A model generated the notes under the pieces. The model ran no database searches. It worked only from the letters and a program-made list of their open reading frames with translations, and was not told the origin of the DNA. From Niastella populi (GTDB lineage: Bacteria; Bacteroidota; Bacteroidia; Chitinophagales; Chitinophagaceae), in assembly GCF_002078015.1 (NCBI RefSeq), contig NZ_LWBP01000210.1, positions 310,001-374,000 of the forward strand: a DNA stretch of 64,000 bases. The letters run 5' to 3'. Shown piece by piece: positions 16,630 through 24,698 of the stretch. Positions within the stretch are counted from its first letter, which is position 1. Every line of letters begins with the position of its first letter. Position numbers and translations under genes: made by a program.

Positions 16630-18036
16630 ATGATCGATATAAAAGACATACAAAGAGTTTATTTCATAGGGATCGGTGGTATAGGAATGAGTGCACTGGC
16701 CCGCTACTTCAAATTTCATGGAAAGGAAGTGAGCGGTTACGACAAAACCGAAACCCCGCTTACAAAACAGTTGGTAAACGAAGGTATTCCGGTACACTAT
16801 GAAGACGATCTGGCATTGGCGCCGAAAGATGCACAATTGATAGTGTATACGCCGGCAGTGCCGAAGGGACATACCGGGCTGGCCTTTTACCAGCAAAACA
16901 ACTACCCGTTGTTGAAACGAAGTGAAGTGCTGGGGGCTATAACAAGAAGTTCTTTTAATATCTGTGTGGCCGGAACGCATGGCAAAACAACCATCACTAC
17001 CATGGTAGCGCACATTTTGCGCCACAGCGAATATGGTTGTAATGCTTTCCTCGGTGGCATTGCTGTGAACTATAACAGTAATTACTGGAGCCATGAGAAC
17101 GATACCTGTGTGGTAGAAGCCGACGAATACGATCGCAGCTTTTTACGGTTAACCCCTGATGTGGCAGTGATCAGTGCAATGGATCCCGATCATCTGGACA
17201 TTTACGGAACACCCGGCGCTATGGAAGACGCGTTCATTGAGTTTGCCGGTAAAATAAAACCAGGCGGAACGTTGATCAGCAAGTTTGGTTTGCCAAGAGG
17301 GAAGGAACTGAAAGCACCGAACCATTTTACCTACCATTTGCAAAATACCCAGGCTGATATTTATGCCTGTAATATTCAGATGCAGCATGGTACATATGTA
17401 TTCGATGTGCAGGTGAAAGAGTGGAAGCTGGCAAACGTGGTGTTGAACATGGGCGGCTTACACAATATAGAAAACGTAATAGCTGCTATAGCTATTGCCC
17501 ACCGCCTTGGAATTGATGATGAAAAAATTAAAGCGGCGGTAGAAGCATTCAGGGGAGTGAGACGCCGGTTCGAATATGTTATAAAAACTCCTCCCACAGC
17601 AGGGGAGGCCGGGAAGGGGCTTACGTTTGTTGATGATTACGCCCATCACCCCGAAGAGTTGCGCGCTTTGATAACCGGGGCCAGAGGATTGTTCGGAAGC
17701 ATGAAGTGTACCGTGGTATTTCAGCCACACCTTTTCACCCGGACAAGAGACCTGGCAGATGAGTTCGCCGAAGTGCTCGATATGGCCGATGAGGTAGTGC
17801 TGTTGCCCATATATCCGGCAAGGGAATTACCGATAGAAGGTGTCACCAGCAGCATCATACTCGACAAAATGAAGAACCCGAACAAACAGGTATTGACTAA
17901 AGAGCAGTTGGTGCAATGGATTAAGGAGGTGAAAGACCCATCAACAAAAAGCGGCAATGGCTGGTTATTGATCACAGCCGGCGCCGGTGATATCGATACG
18001 CTGGTTTTACCGGTTAAACAGATCATTGAGAAATAG
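16630..18036 (+). CDS. murC: UDP-N-acetylmuramate--L-alanine ligase MurC
   Basis: MurC adds L-alanine to UDP-MurNAc, the first committed peptide step. The 468-residue protein shows IGIGGIGMSALA (13-24), the P-loop VAGTHGKTTITT, VVEADEYDRSF and the VDDYAHHPEEL motif. A stretch of about 13 residues just before VDDYAHHP (TPPTAGEAGKGL, 320-331) is encoded by a GC-rich repeat and looks like an in-frame insertion into a surface loop. The frame is open from 16600 but ATG 16630 (MIDIKDIQRVYFIGIGG) matches the family. ddl, often next in other phyla, is absent. Confidence 0.95.
   Translation: MIDIKDIQRVYFIGIGGIGMSALARYFKFHGKEVSGYDKTETPLTKQLVNEGIPVHYEDDLALAPKDAQLIVYTPAVPKGHTGLAFYQQNNYPLLKRSEVLGAITRSSFNICVAGTHGKTTITTMVAHILRHSEYGCNAFLGGIAVNYNSNYWSHENDTCVVEADEYDRSFLRLTPDVAVISAMDPDHLDIYGTPGAMEDAFIEFAGKIKPGGTLISKFGLPRGKELKAPNHFTYHLQNTQADIYACNIQMQHGTYVFDVQVKEWKLANVVLNMGGLHNIENVIAAIAIAHRLGIDDEKIKAAVEAFRGVRRRFEYVIKTPPTAGEAGKGLTFVDDYAHHPEELRALITGARGLFGSMKCTVVFQPHLFTRTRDLADEFAEVLDMADEVVLLPIYPARELPIEGVTSSIILDKMKNPNKQVLTKEQLVQWIKEVKDPSTKSGNGWLLITAGAGDIDTLVLPVKQIIEK
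17586..17624 (+). repeat. GC-rich palindromic repeat inside murC
   Basis: CTCCTCCCACAGCAGGGGAG and GGCCGGGAAGGGG form an imperfect palindrome in frame with murC. GGGGAGGCCGGGAAGG closely matches the GGAGGGGGCCGGGAAGG core on the minus strand at about 28027-28043. Confidence 0.6.
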
Positions 18037-18121
18037 AATAAGTGCAGAATAAGTGCAGGCACCTGCAGGTGCTACGTAAAAGTAGTTGTACCCATAGGTG
18101 CCGGCAGGAACATAAGATCAC

Positions 18122-18889
18122 ATGAAAAAGAAAAGCGCTGTCAGAAGATTGATACTGGTGACTTTCTGGTTGTGTATAGCAGCCGGCACTATGGTATTGC
18201 TGGTAGCGGCGATGAATTCACAAAGCAACAAAACCTGTAAAGGGTATGCGATAAGGATAAAAGGCAAGGTTGACCAGTGGTTCCTTGATAAAAAAGATAT
18301 CGCATCGTTGCTGGTAGTACAGGGAGGGGTGCAGGGAAAACCCATAAAAAGTTTCGACCTGCGCACAATGGAAAACCAGCTCAGGAACAATGTGTGGGTG
18401 AAAGATGCGGAACTGTACTTCGATAACAGCCGCATATTACAGGTGCAGGTTGAAGAGCGAATGCCCGTGGCCCGGTTATTTACGGTAACAGGCAACAGCT
18501 TTTACATCGATAGCAGTGGCGAAAAATTACCGTTGTCAGATAAGTTCTCGGCCCGTTTGCCCGTGTTTACCGGTTTTCGTTCGGAGAAGGATAAACTAAA
18601 CGGAGCAGATAGTGTGTTGATGCGGGATATAATAAATATCAGCGATTACCTGGTACACGATGATTTCTGGATGGCACAGGTTTCGCAAATAGATATCCAG
18701 CCCGATCGTTCATTTGAGATTATCCCCGTGGTAGGCAACCATATAATACAGTTTGGTGACGGTACCGATTACGAGAAGAAGTTCAAAAGGTTGCTGTTGT
18801 TTTATCAGCAGGTGTTGAGCAGGACCGGAATGGATGTATACCAGAAGCTGAACGTACGATACGCACGACAGGTAATAGCGGTGAAGTAA
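18122..18889 (+). CDS. ftsQ: Cell division protein FtsQ/DivIB
   Basis: A 255-residue bitopic division protein. A basic N-terminus (KKKSAVRR) precedes one membrane segment at about residues 12-31 (LVTFWLCIAAGTMVLLVAAM). A POTRA-like domain follows (YAIRIKGKVDQWFLDKKDI to residue 115, including NNVWVKDAELYFDNSRILQ and VEERMPVARLF), then the FtsQ beta domain. It scaffolds the FtsL/B complex in the periplasm. Its position between murC and ftsA is the classical one; family similarity is moderate, as normal in this phylum. Confidence 0.93.
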   Translation: MKKKSAVRRLILVTFWLCIAAGTMVLLVAAMNSQSNKTCKGYAIRIKGKVDQWFLDKKDIASLLVVQGGVQGKPIKSFDLRTMENQLRNNVWVKDAELYFDNSRILQVQVEERMPVARLFTVTGNSFYIDSSGEKLPLSDKFSARLPVFTGFRSEKDKLNGADSVLMRDIINISDYLVHDDFWMAQVSQIDIQPDRSFEIIPVVGNHIIQFGDGTDYEKKFKRLLLFYQQVLSRTGMDVYQKLNVRYARQVIAVK

Positions 18890-18969
18890 GAACATTGTAA
18901 GAGCAGAAAAAATGATTGAATAATATAGAGCAACGCCCCCTCAATACAACAACTAAAAACAGGATAGTT

Positions 18970-20349
18970 ATGCAACACGAACAACAACCCATTATTGTCG
19001 GACTGGATATCGGTACGACAAAAATTGCCGCGATTGCCGGCCGAAAGAATGAATTCGGCAAGCTGGAGATCATTGGCTTTGGCCGGGCCAACTCCAACGG
19101 TGTTAAGCACGGGCAGGTGCTTAATATCGATGAAACCATCAAGGCCATTAACATGGCGCTTGAGAACTGCTTCGCATCAAATCCGGGTTTGGAGATAAAT
19201 GAAGTTTATGTAGGTATTGCAGGCCATCATATAAAAAGCCTGCAAACCCGTGGCGACATCGTGCGTCAGCAAACCGACGATGAGATCTCGCAACGTGAGA
19301 TCGATCAGTTGATCTCTGATCAGTATAAAACATACATTCCTGCAGGTGATCAGATCATCGATGTGATACCCCAGGAGTTTACAGTTGATAATTTTCAAAA
19401 TATTCCTAACCCAATTGGCTATGGTGGCGTGAAAATTGGTGCTAATTTCCACATCATCACCGGCGACAAGAATGCCATCCGGAATATAACCCGTGCAGTA
19501 GAAAAAAGCGGTTTGAAAACAAAGGACCTGGTATTACAACCACTCGCCTCTGCTTCAGCCGTAATGGGAACAGAAGACCTGGAAGCAGGTGTAGCCATTG
19601 TTGACATTGGTGGTGGTACTACCGACCTCGCTGTATTTTATGAAGGTATCTTAAAACATACCGCTGTTATACCTTTCGGTGGTGAGAATATAACCAACGA
19701 TATCAAAACCGGTTTGGGTGTTTTGAAAACACAGGCTGAGCAAATGAAAGTGCAGTTCGGAAGCGCACTGGCAAATGAAGCCCGCAGCAATGCCTTCATT
19801 ACCATTCCGGGTTTGCGCGGTATGCCGGCCAAAGAGATCAGTGTAAAGAACCTGGCCAACATCATACAGGCACGTATGAGTGAGATCATGGATTTTGTTA
19901 CCTATCACCTGAAGCAGGTAGGTTTGGATAGCCGGATGCTCAATGGTGGTATCGTATTGACTGGCGGCGGTTCTCAATTAAAACACCTCATTCAGTTGAC
20001 AGAATATGTAACCGGACTGAACGCCCGCATTGGTTACCCTACCGAGCACCTGGCAGCAGGGCATATTGAAGAATTGGCCCGCCCAACTTATTCAACCTGT
20101 ATCGGTCTTATTTTAAAAGGCTACAGCGATTACGAACATCAACGCAAGCAGTTCGAGAATCAGTTCAGGAAATTCGAGATCCCCGAAAATCTGCGTAAAA
20201 ATGCAGCCATCGAAGAAGAAGAAATGATCGACGAAGATGAACTGCAGGCAGAAAAAGTAAGGAACCGCAAAGGCATCAAGGATTTCTGGGGCAAGTTCAA
20301 AGATGGTATCATCGAACTGTTCAAGGAAGAAGAAGACCACGCATTATAA
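18970..20349 (+). CDS. ftsA: Cell division protein FtsA
   Basis: FtsA is the actin-like ATPase that tethers FtsZ to the membrane. The 459-residue protein has the phosphate-1 motif GLDIGTTKIAAI, phosphate-2 VDIGGGTTDLAVF and adenosine motif GGGSQLKHL. A C-terminal amphipathic helix (IKDFWGKFKDGIIELFKEE) fits the membrane-targeting sequence, after a very acidic linker (EEEEMIDEDE). The frame is open from a TTG at 18916, but ATG 18970 (MQHEQQPIIVGLDIGTTK) is preferred because the conserved domain begins right after it. Confidence 0.96.
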   Translation: MQHEQQPIIVGLDIGTTKIAAIAGRKNEFGKLEIIGFGRANSNGVKHGQVLNIDETIKAINMALENCFASNPGLEINEVYVGIAGHHIKSLQTRGDIVRQQTDDEISQREIDQLISDQYKTYIPAGDQIIDVIPQEFTVDNFQNIPNPIGYGGVKIGANFHIITGDKNAIRNITRAVEKSGLKTKDLVLQPLASASAVMGTEDLEAGVAIVDIGGGTTDLAVFYEGILKHTAVIPFGGENITNDIKTGLGVLKTQAEQMKVQFGSALANEARSNAFITIPGLRGMPAKEISVKNLANIIQARMSEIMDFVTYHLKQVGLDSRMLNGGIVLTGGGSQLKHLIQLTEYVTGLNARIGYPTEHLAAGHIEELARPTYSTCIGLILKGYSDYEHQRKQFENQFRKFEIPENLRKNAAIEEEEMIDEDELQAEKVRNRKGIKDFWGKFKDGIIELFKEEEDHAL

Positions 20350-20374
20350 AAACACAAGGCCCTGAACTCCCCCT

Positions 20375-20423
20375 CCAACGGGAGCGCTTGTCCCGACTTG
20401 TGGGGAGGACAGGGGAGGCCACA
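20375..20423. repeat. Intergenic GC-rich palindromic repeat between ftsA and ftsZ
   Basis: CTCCCCCTCCAACGGGAG is followed by TCCCGACTTGTGGGGA and GGACAGGGGAGGCC. This is the intergenic form of the element seen inside murC, murG and the FadN-type gene. The TCCCGACTTG hairpin recurs at 58940-58955. Confidence 0.6.
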
Positions 20424-20628
20424 AGTAACAGGAATTGATAACAGACCGCGTACATTCAACCTATTGAAAAAGAAAATCCGGGGAATATGAAAAATGCCGG
20501 CATGGCATTGACGCTGTTGCGCAGTAACATAAATCGATACCATGCAAATTTGTAAACTAACCCGTTATTCTTAATCTGGTCTCAACAGCGAGTGAGGGTA
20601 GGCTGGTGGGGCTGTTAAACAGTAAGCT

Positions 20629-22482
20629 ATGATTCATTTTGATTTACCGAAGGAGAAATCATCTATCATCAAAGTAATTGGTGTGGGTGGCGGCGGTAGC
20701 AATGCGGTTAACCACATGTATAGCCAGCAAATTGAGGGTGTTAACTTTATTATTTGTAATACCGATGCCCAGGCTATTTCACAAAGCCAGGTGCCTAATA
20801 AAGTGCAGTTGGGACCCCACCTTACACAGGGATTGGGAGCAGGAGCAAATCCTGAAATAGGTAAACAGGCTACGGAAGAAAGCCTTGAAGAAATTAAGCG
20901 CATTTTGGAAGTGAATACCAAAATGGCATTTATCACTGCAGGCATGGGCGGCGGAACCGGAACCGGTGGCGCCCCAATTATTGCCAAAATATGTAAAGAT
21001 CTTGACATACTTACTGTTGGTATCGTAACTACACCATTTTCATACGAGGGTAAGAAACGTCAGTTGCAGGCTGAATATGGAATAAAAGAACTGAAACAGT
21101 CTGTTGATACATTGCTGGTGATCAGCAACGATAAACTGCGTCACCAGTTTGGTAACCTGAAAATGAAGGAAGCTTTCTCGAAAGCTGATAATGTGTTGGC
21201 TACGGCTGCCAAATGTATTACAGATGTAATTAATAGTACCGGCCAGATCAACGTTGACTTTGCCGATGTGTGCACCGTTATGCGTAACGGCGGCGTGGCT
21301 ATCCTTGGCAGCGCAGCCTGCAACGGGGAAGACCGTGCATTGCGTACGATCGAAGAAGCGTTGAACTCGCCATTGCTGAATGATAACGATATCCGTGGCG
21401 CAAAATGGATCTTAATTAATATCAATTCAGCCGAAGGGGAATATGAGTTCACAATGGATGAAGTAGAGATCATTCAGAACTACCTGTTAGATCAGGCCGG
21501 TGAAGGTACCGATGTAATTCTCGGTATGGGCTACGATGATTCGCTGGGCGACAAACTGGGTATTACCCTTATTGCCACCGGCTTTGAACATAAAGACCCT
21601 TTCAAGAAAGCGGCGGCGCCAAAAGCCGAACCAAAGAAAGACGATAAGATCATTCTTACTTTGGGAGCCAACGATAAAGCTAAAAAGGAACAACCGGTTG
21701 CTGAGAAAAAAGAGGAAAAAAACGAACCGGACATCAAGCCGGAACTGGCGCCCAAGCTGGTTGATAATGAGAACACGGCAGGACCGGTAGCGCTCGAACT
21801 TTTTACGAATGAGGATGCTGGTAAAAATACTGTGGATAAAAACGGCGCGCCGGAAAAAATTGAATGGGTACTTTCGCAGCCATCCGACCCCATCCAAAAT
21901 TCCTCTATAAAACAGCAGCAGCAACAACAACATCCACAAAAGAATCAAAATAATTCTTCGGTGTCTGCAGCATCCGGAGGATACTTGGCCAAGCCCGCCA
22001 ATATTTATGCAGAACCAAAAAAAGAGGAATCCAAACCAGAAAATTCGCCTATGAAGGAACCAGTTAAAAATACCAATGCAAACCCACTCCAGGAAGATGA
22101 TCCTTCCAATGAGTTGCATCTGGTATTCAAAGATGATATTCCAGCGGCGGATGAGCCTGGGGCCCATCATTCTCAACCCCCTGTTAGTAACGGCAACATT
22201 TCTGTTGAGGACCTGGCTATGCTAGACGAAGCAGAAGAACAAAAACGCCGTGCAGCTGAACGAATTCAGAAATTGCGCAACCTTTCGTTCAATATTAACG
22301 GAGCTGACCCTAACAACGAGTTTGAAACTGTGCCGGCATACATCCGCCGCAATTTGGAACTGTACAATACGATTTCAAGCGTCGAGAACTTCTACAGCAA
22401 GTATGAAGTGAAGGCCGACGAAAATAATAATGGTCAGATTTCCACGCTGAACACGTTTTTAGATGGAAAAAAACCTGATTGA
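20629..22482 (+). CDS. ftsZ: Cell division GTPase FtsZ with long C-terminal linker
   Basis: FtsZ polymerises into the Z ring. The GTPase core (about residues 10-325) has GVGGGGSNAVNHM, the tubulin signature GGGTGTGGAP and NVDFADV. It is 617 residues long, much more than the usual 380-420: a Lys/Glu/Pro/Asn/Gln-rich linker (with a Gln run at about 428-433) of about 200 residues follows. VPAYIRRNLEL near residue 565 resembles the conserved C-terminal peptide that binds FtsA, and another about 40 residues end in STLNTFLDGKKPD. It is the last gene of the cluster, before a strong terminator. Confidence 0.96.
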   Translation: MIHFDLPKEKSSIIKVIGVGGGGSNAVNHMYSQQIEGVNFIICNTDAQAISQSQVPNKVQLGPHLTQGLGAGANPEIGKQATEESLEEIKRILEVNTKMAFITAGMGGGTGTGGAPIIAKICKDLDILTVGIVTTPFSYEGKKRQLQAEYGIKELKQSVDTLLVISNDKLRHQFGNLKMKEAFSKADNVLATAAKCITDVINSTGQINVDFADVCTVMRNGGVAILGSAACNGEDRALRTIEEALNSPLLNDNDIRGAKWILININSAEGEYEFTMDEVEIIQNYLLDQAGEGTDVILGMGYDDSLGDKLGITLIATGFEHKDPFKKAAAPKAEPKKDDKIILTLGANDKAKKEQPVAEKKEEKNEPDIKPELAPKLVDNENTAGPVALELFTNEDAGKNTVDKNGAPEKIEWVLSQPSDPIQNSSIKQQQQQQHPQKNQNNSSVSAASGGYLAKPANIYAEPKKEESKPENSPMKEPVKNTNANPLQEDDPSNELHLVFKDDIPAADEPGAHHSQPPVSNGNISVEDLAMLDEAEEQKRRAAERIQKLRNLSFNINGADPNNEFETVPAYIRRNLELYNTISSVENFYSKYEVKADENNNGQISTLNTFLDGKKPD

Positions 22483-22610
22483 TAATTGTTGTTTAGATCC
22501 TGTCCCACCCAGTGTGCTACCTGTTTGTATTGAGAGTAAAGGTTCATTGAACAGGAGTTCCGGGTTAAATCGATTGTTTTAACACAGCGATTGTTGTTTT
22601 TAGTTGTAGT

Positions 22611-22640
22611 CCCCCCGACTAATCGGGGGGATTTTCTTTT
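22611..22640 (+). terminator. Intrinsic terminator of the dcw cluster
   Basis: CCCCCCGA (22611-22618) and TCGGGGGG (22623-22630) form a perfect 8-bp stem with a CTAA loop, followed by ATTTTCTTTT. It lies 128 nt after the ftsZ stop. Confidence 0.92.
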
Positions 22641-22845
22641 AATGAAAAATGCTAAATGAGGAACAGAGAAATGAGAAAGGAAATACAGAAATATTGAATG
22701 TCGAATGTTGAATAATAAATGTAGAAGTAGAGAAAGACGGTTGATAAGTTAACAGGATAACAGGTTGACAAGGTTGATAGAGGTGATGGAGTTAATAAGG
22801 TTGATAGTGGTTTAAAACCAGCAATTTGTAGTGTTGTATTCGATT

Positions 22846-22946
22846 TCAGCTGTATTCGCTTGCAGCTTGCGGCTTGAAGCTTGAAGCGTGCAGCTGTATT
22901 TGTATTCGCTTGCAGCTTGCGGCTTGAAGCTTGCAGCTGTATTTCT
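22846..22946. repeat. GCTTGCAGCTTGCGGCTTGA word repeat
   Basis: Two tandem copies of CAGCTGTATT(TGTATT)CGCTTGCAGCTTGCGGCTTGAAGCTTG. The words contain many self-complementary stretches (CAGCTG, AAGCTT). The same family occurs at 36405-36535, 47057-47093 and 60636-60704. Confidence 0.8.
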
Positions 22947-22948
22947 CC

Positions 22949-22956
22949 TACCTTTG
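22949..22956 (+). promoter_or_regulatory. -7 element abutting the epimerase start codon
   Basis: TACCTTTG matches TAnnTTTG and lies only 4 nt before the ATG at 22961. Transcription from it would start at or very near the start codon, implying a leaderless or nearly leaderless mRNA. The 12-mer TACCTTTGTACC recurs exactly in the kup promoter. Confidence 0.5.
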
Positions 22957-22960
22957 TACC

Positions 22961-23896
22961 ATGGCAACCATACTAATCACCGGCGGTACAGGTACCATCG
23001 GCAAAGCTTTGAGCAAATTCCTTACCGGTCAGCAGCACCAGGTAATCATTCTTACGCGCAGCCTTCAACGCAGCGGAACAGGTACACCCGGTGTATCATA
23101 TGCCGCCTGGGATCCGGCCCAAAAGTCCATCGACATCGATGCATTGCAAAAAGCCGATTATATCATTAATCTCGCAGGCGCCGGCGTGGCCGATAAACGC
23201 TGGACGAAAAAACGCAAAAAGGAAATTGTTGACAGCCGGGTGCAAAGCGGTGAGTTGCTGGTAAAAGCGTTGCAGGAAAACACCAATAAAGTTAAAGCGG
23301 TGATAAGTAGTTCGGGTATCGGCTTTTATGGCGATGATAAAAAGCGAAGCACTTCACAACCTTATTTTAAAGAAAGCGATCCCCCCAGTGATGATTTTTT
23401 AGGCGATACCTGTGTAAAATGGGAGAATGCCATAAAACCTGTAACTGCATTGAACAAACGCCTGGTGATTTTCCGTACTGGTATAGTATTAAGCAACGAT
23501 GGCGGTGCTTTTACTGAATTTAAAAAACCAATACGTGCCGGCATAGCGCCTATTTTCGGCAGCGGCGACCAGGTAACCAGCTGGATCCATATCGACGATG
23601 TTTGCCGCATGTTCCTGTATGCCATCGCCAATGAAAGTATAAAGGGCGAATACAACGTGGTAGCCCCTCAACCCGTCACCAACAGGAACCTTATGCTTAC
23701 GCTGGCCAAAAAAATAAAAGGCCGCTTTCACATTCCCATCTATGTTCCTTCATTTATGCTCAAACTGATCCTCGGCGAACTCAGCATCGAGATCCTGAAA
23801 AGCGCAAAGGTCAGTTGCCACAAGATCACCGACAGCGGGTTCCAGTTTGTATTTCCTACGCTGGAAGTGGCAGTGGATGATCTGCTGAAAAAATAA
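22961..23896 (+). CDS. TIGR01777 family epimerase (SDR39U1/YfcH type, DUF1731)
   Basis: A 311-residue extended short-chain dehydrogenase. It begins with the nucleotide-binding ILITGGTGTIGKAL, contains the NLAGAGVADKRWTKKRKKEI block typical of the YfcH group, SSSGIGFYGDD with the tyrosine of the active site, WIHIDDVCRMFLYA, and a C-terminal DUF1731-like part (VPSFMLKLILGELSIEILKSAKV). The physiological substrate of this family is unknown. The start at 22961 removes ten residues encoded by repeat DNA. It is monocistronic and converges on the ABC genes, one nucleotide from the permease's stop codon. Confidence 0.9.
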   Translation: MATILITGGTGTIGKALSKFLTGQQHQVIILTRSLQRSGTGTPGVSYAAWDPAQKSIDIDALQKADYIINLAGAGVADKRWTKKRKKEIVDSRVQSGELLVKALQENTNKVKAVISSSGIGFYGDDKKRSTSQPYFKESDPPSDDFLGDTCVKWENAIKPVTALNKRLVIFRTGIVLSNDGGAFTEFKKPIRAGIAPIFGSGDQVTSWIHIDDVCRMFLYAIANESIKGEYNVVAPQPVTNRNLMLTLAKKIKGRFHIPIYVPSFMLKLILGELSIEILKSAKVSCHKITDSGFQFVFPTLEVAVDDLLKK

Positions 23897-24697
23897 TTAC
23901 AGATCGTCGGTCGTGAATTTTTTAACGGAAAAAAACAAATACGCAGCCAGGTAGATCAGCGCCATAATGAATATGGCCGTATAGTTAGGCGGCGTGGCAA
24001 TCAGTTTATTCATTATCTGTTGAATTCTCGGAAAAGGTACCAGCATATCGGTTGTTTCGAGCGGTAAGTACCGGCCGGAATAATTGGCGTACTTGTTCAA
24101 TAGCAATACAATGATCTGTTCCAGCACCAGCGCATAGGAAAAGAAAACGCCAATGGCCAATCCCCCCCTTTTAAACAATACGGCCATCACTACGGCAACC
24201 ATTATATAGCTCATAGCCTGCAGCAGGTATAACCAGATATAGGAAAAGCCATCGAAGCTGAACGAATTGGTGCCTTCCATAAAACCATACAGCGTGGCGG
24301 CCATAAACACGACTACTGTCGATAGCAATGACAACAACGCCGCCATCATGATCTTGGCTACGATAAATTGTTGCCGCGTCCAACCATCGATAACATTCTG
24401 CCGATGGGTTTTAAAACTATACTCGTTGGTAATGGTAATGATCATGATGAGGCCGGGAATAAACAACAGGAAACTACTGATATTGGCCGTTGTTTGCCAT
24501 ACCGTAGGAAAAGAGTAGGGCGTGCCCAACACCATTTCTGCAATGCCTTTGGCCTGTTTCGACTGGTAGATAGATTCCTGGATGCGAAAGGCAATGTAAT
24601 TGGCGCCGAAAATAGTGGCTACATAAAGGCATAACAGGATCCAGAACGCACGGTAGTTCTTTACCTTCATCCATTCTATTGCTAATAGCTGGCCCAT
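23897..24697 (-). CDS. ABC-2 type transporter permease
   Basis: The 266-residue integral membrane protein has about six hydrophobic helices (for example FWILLCLYVATIFGANYIAF, ISSFLLFIPGLIMIITITN, LLSTVVVFMAATLYGF and AIFIMALIYLAAYLFF). A cytoplasmic stretch NEYSFKTHRQNVIDGWTRQQFIVAK matches the ABC-2 permease coupling region (YS..T.RQ.l.dG.sR..f...K). It forms an operon with the ATPase upstream: the ATPase stop and this ATG are separated by one nucleotide, so they are likely translationally coupled. The substrate is unknown. The earlier in-frame Met at 24739 lies inside the ATPase gene and is less likely. Confidence 0.9.
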   Translation of the reverse strand: MGQLLAIEWMKVKNYRAFWILLCLYVATIFGANYIAFRIQESIYQSKQAKGIAEMVLGTPYSFPTVWQTTANISSFLLFIPGLIMIITITNEYSFKTHRQNVIDGWTRQQFIVAKIMMAALLSLLSTVVVFMAATLYGFMEGTNSFSFDGFSYIWLYLLQAMSYIMVAVVMAVLFKRGGLAIGVFFSYALVLEQIIVLLLNKYANYSGRYLPLETTDMLVPFPRIQQIMNKLIATPPNYTAIFIMALIYLAAYLFFSVKKFTTDDL

Positions 24698-24698
24698 A

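Larger units (their letters stand above)
22483..22960. other. Intergenic region ftsZ to epimerase, rich in word repeats
   Basis: No gene is seen. After the terminator come A/G-rich words (22640-22735), GTTGATAAGTTAACAGG words (22738-22805) and a block of GCTTGCAGCTTGCGGCTTGA words (22846-22946) holding two near-identical 45-nt copies. A TACCTTTG promoter element closes the region. Confidence 0.8.

Noticed and set aside
21487-22176. 229-codon open frame opposite the ftsZ linker
   Set aside because: It is the antisense of a Lys/Glu/Pro-rich coding region; its Phe/Leu/Ile-rich translation is an artefact of the opposite strand.
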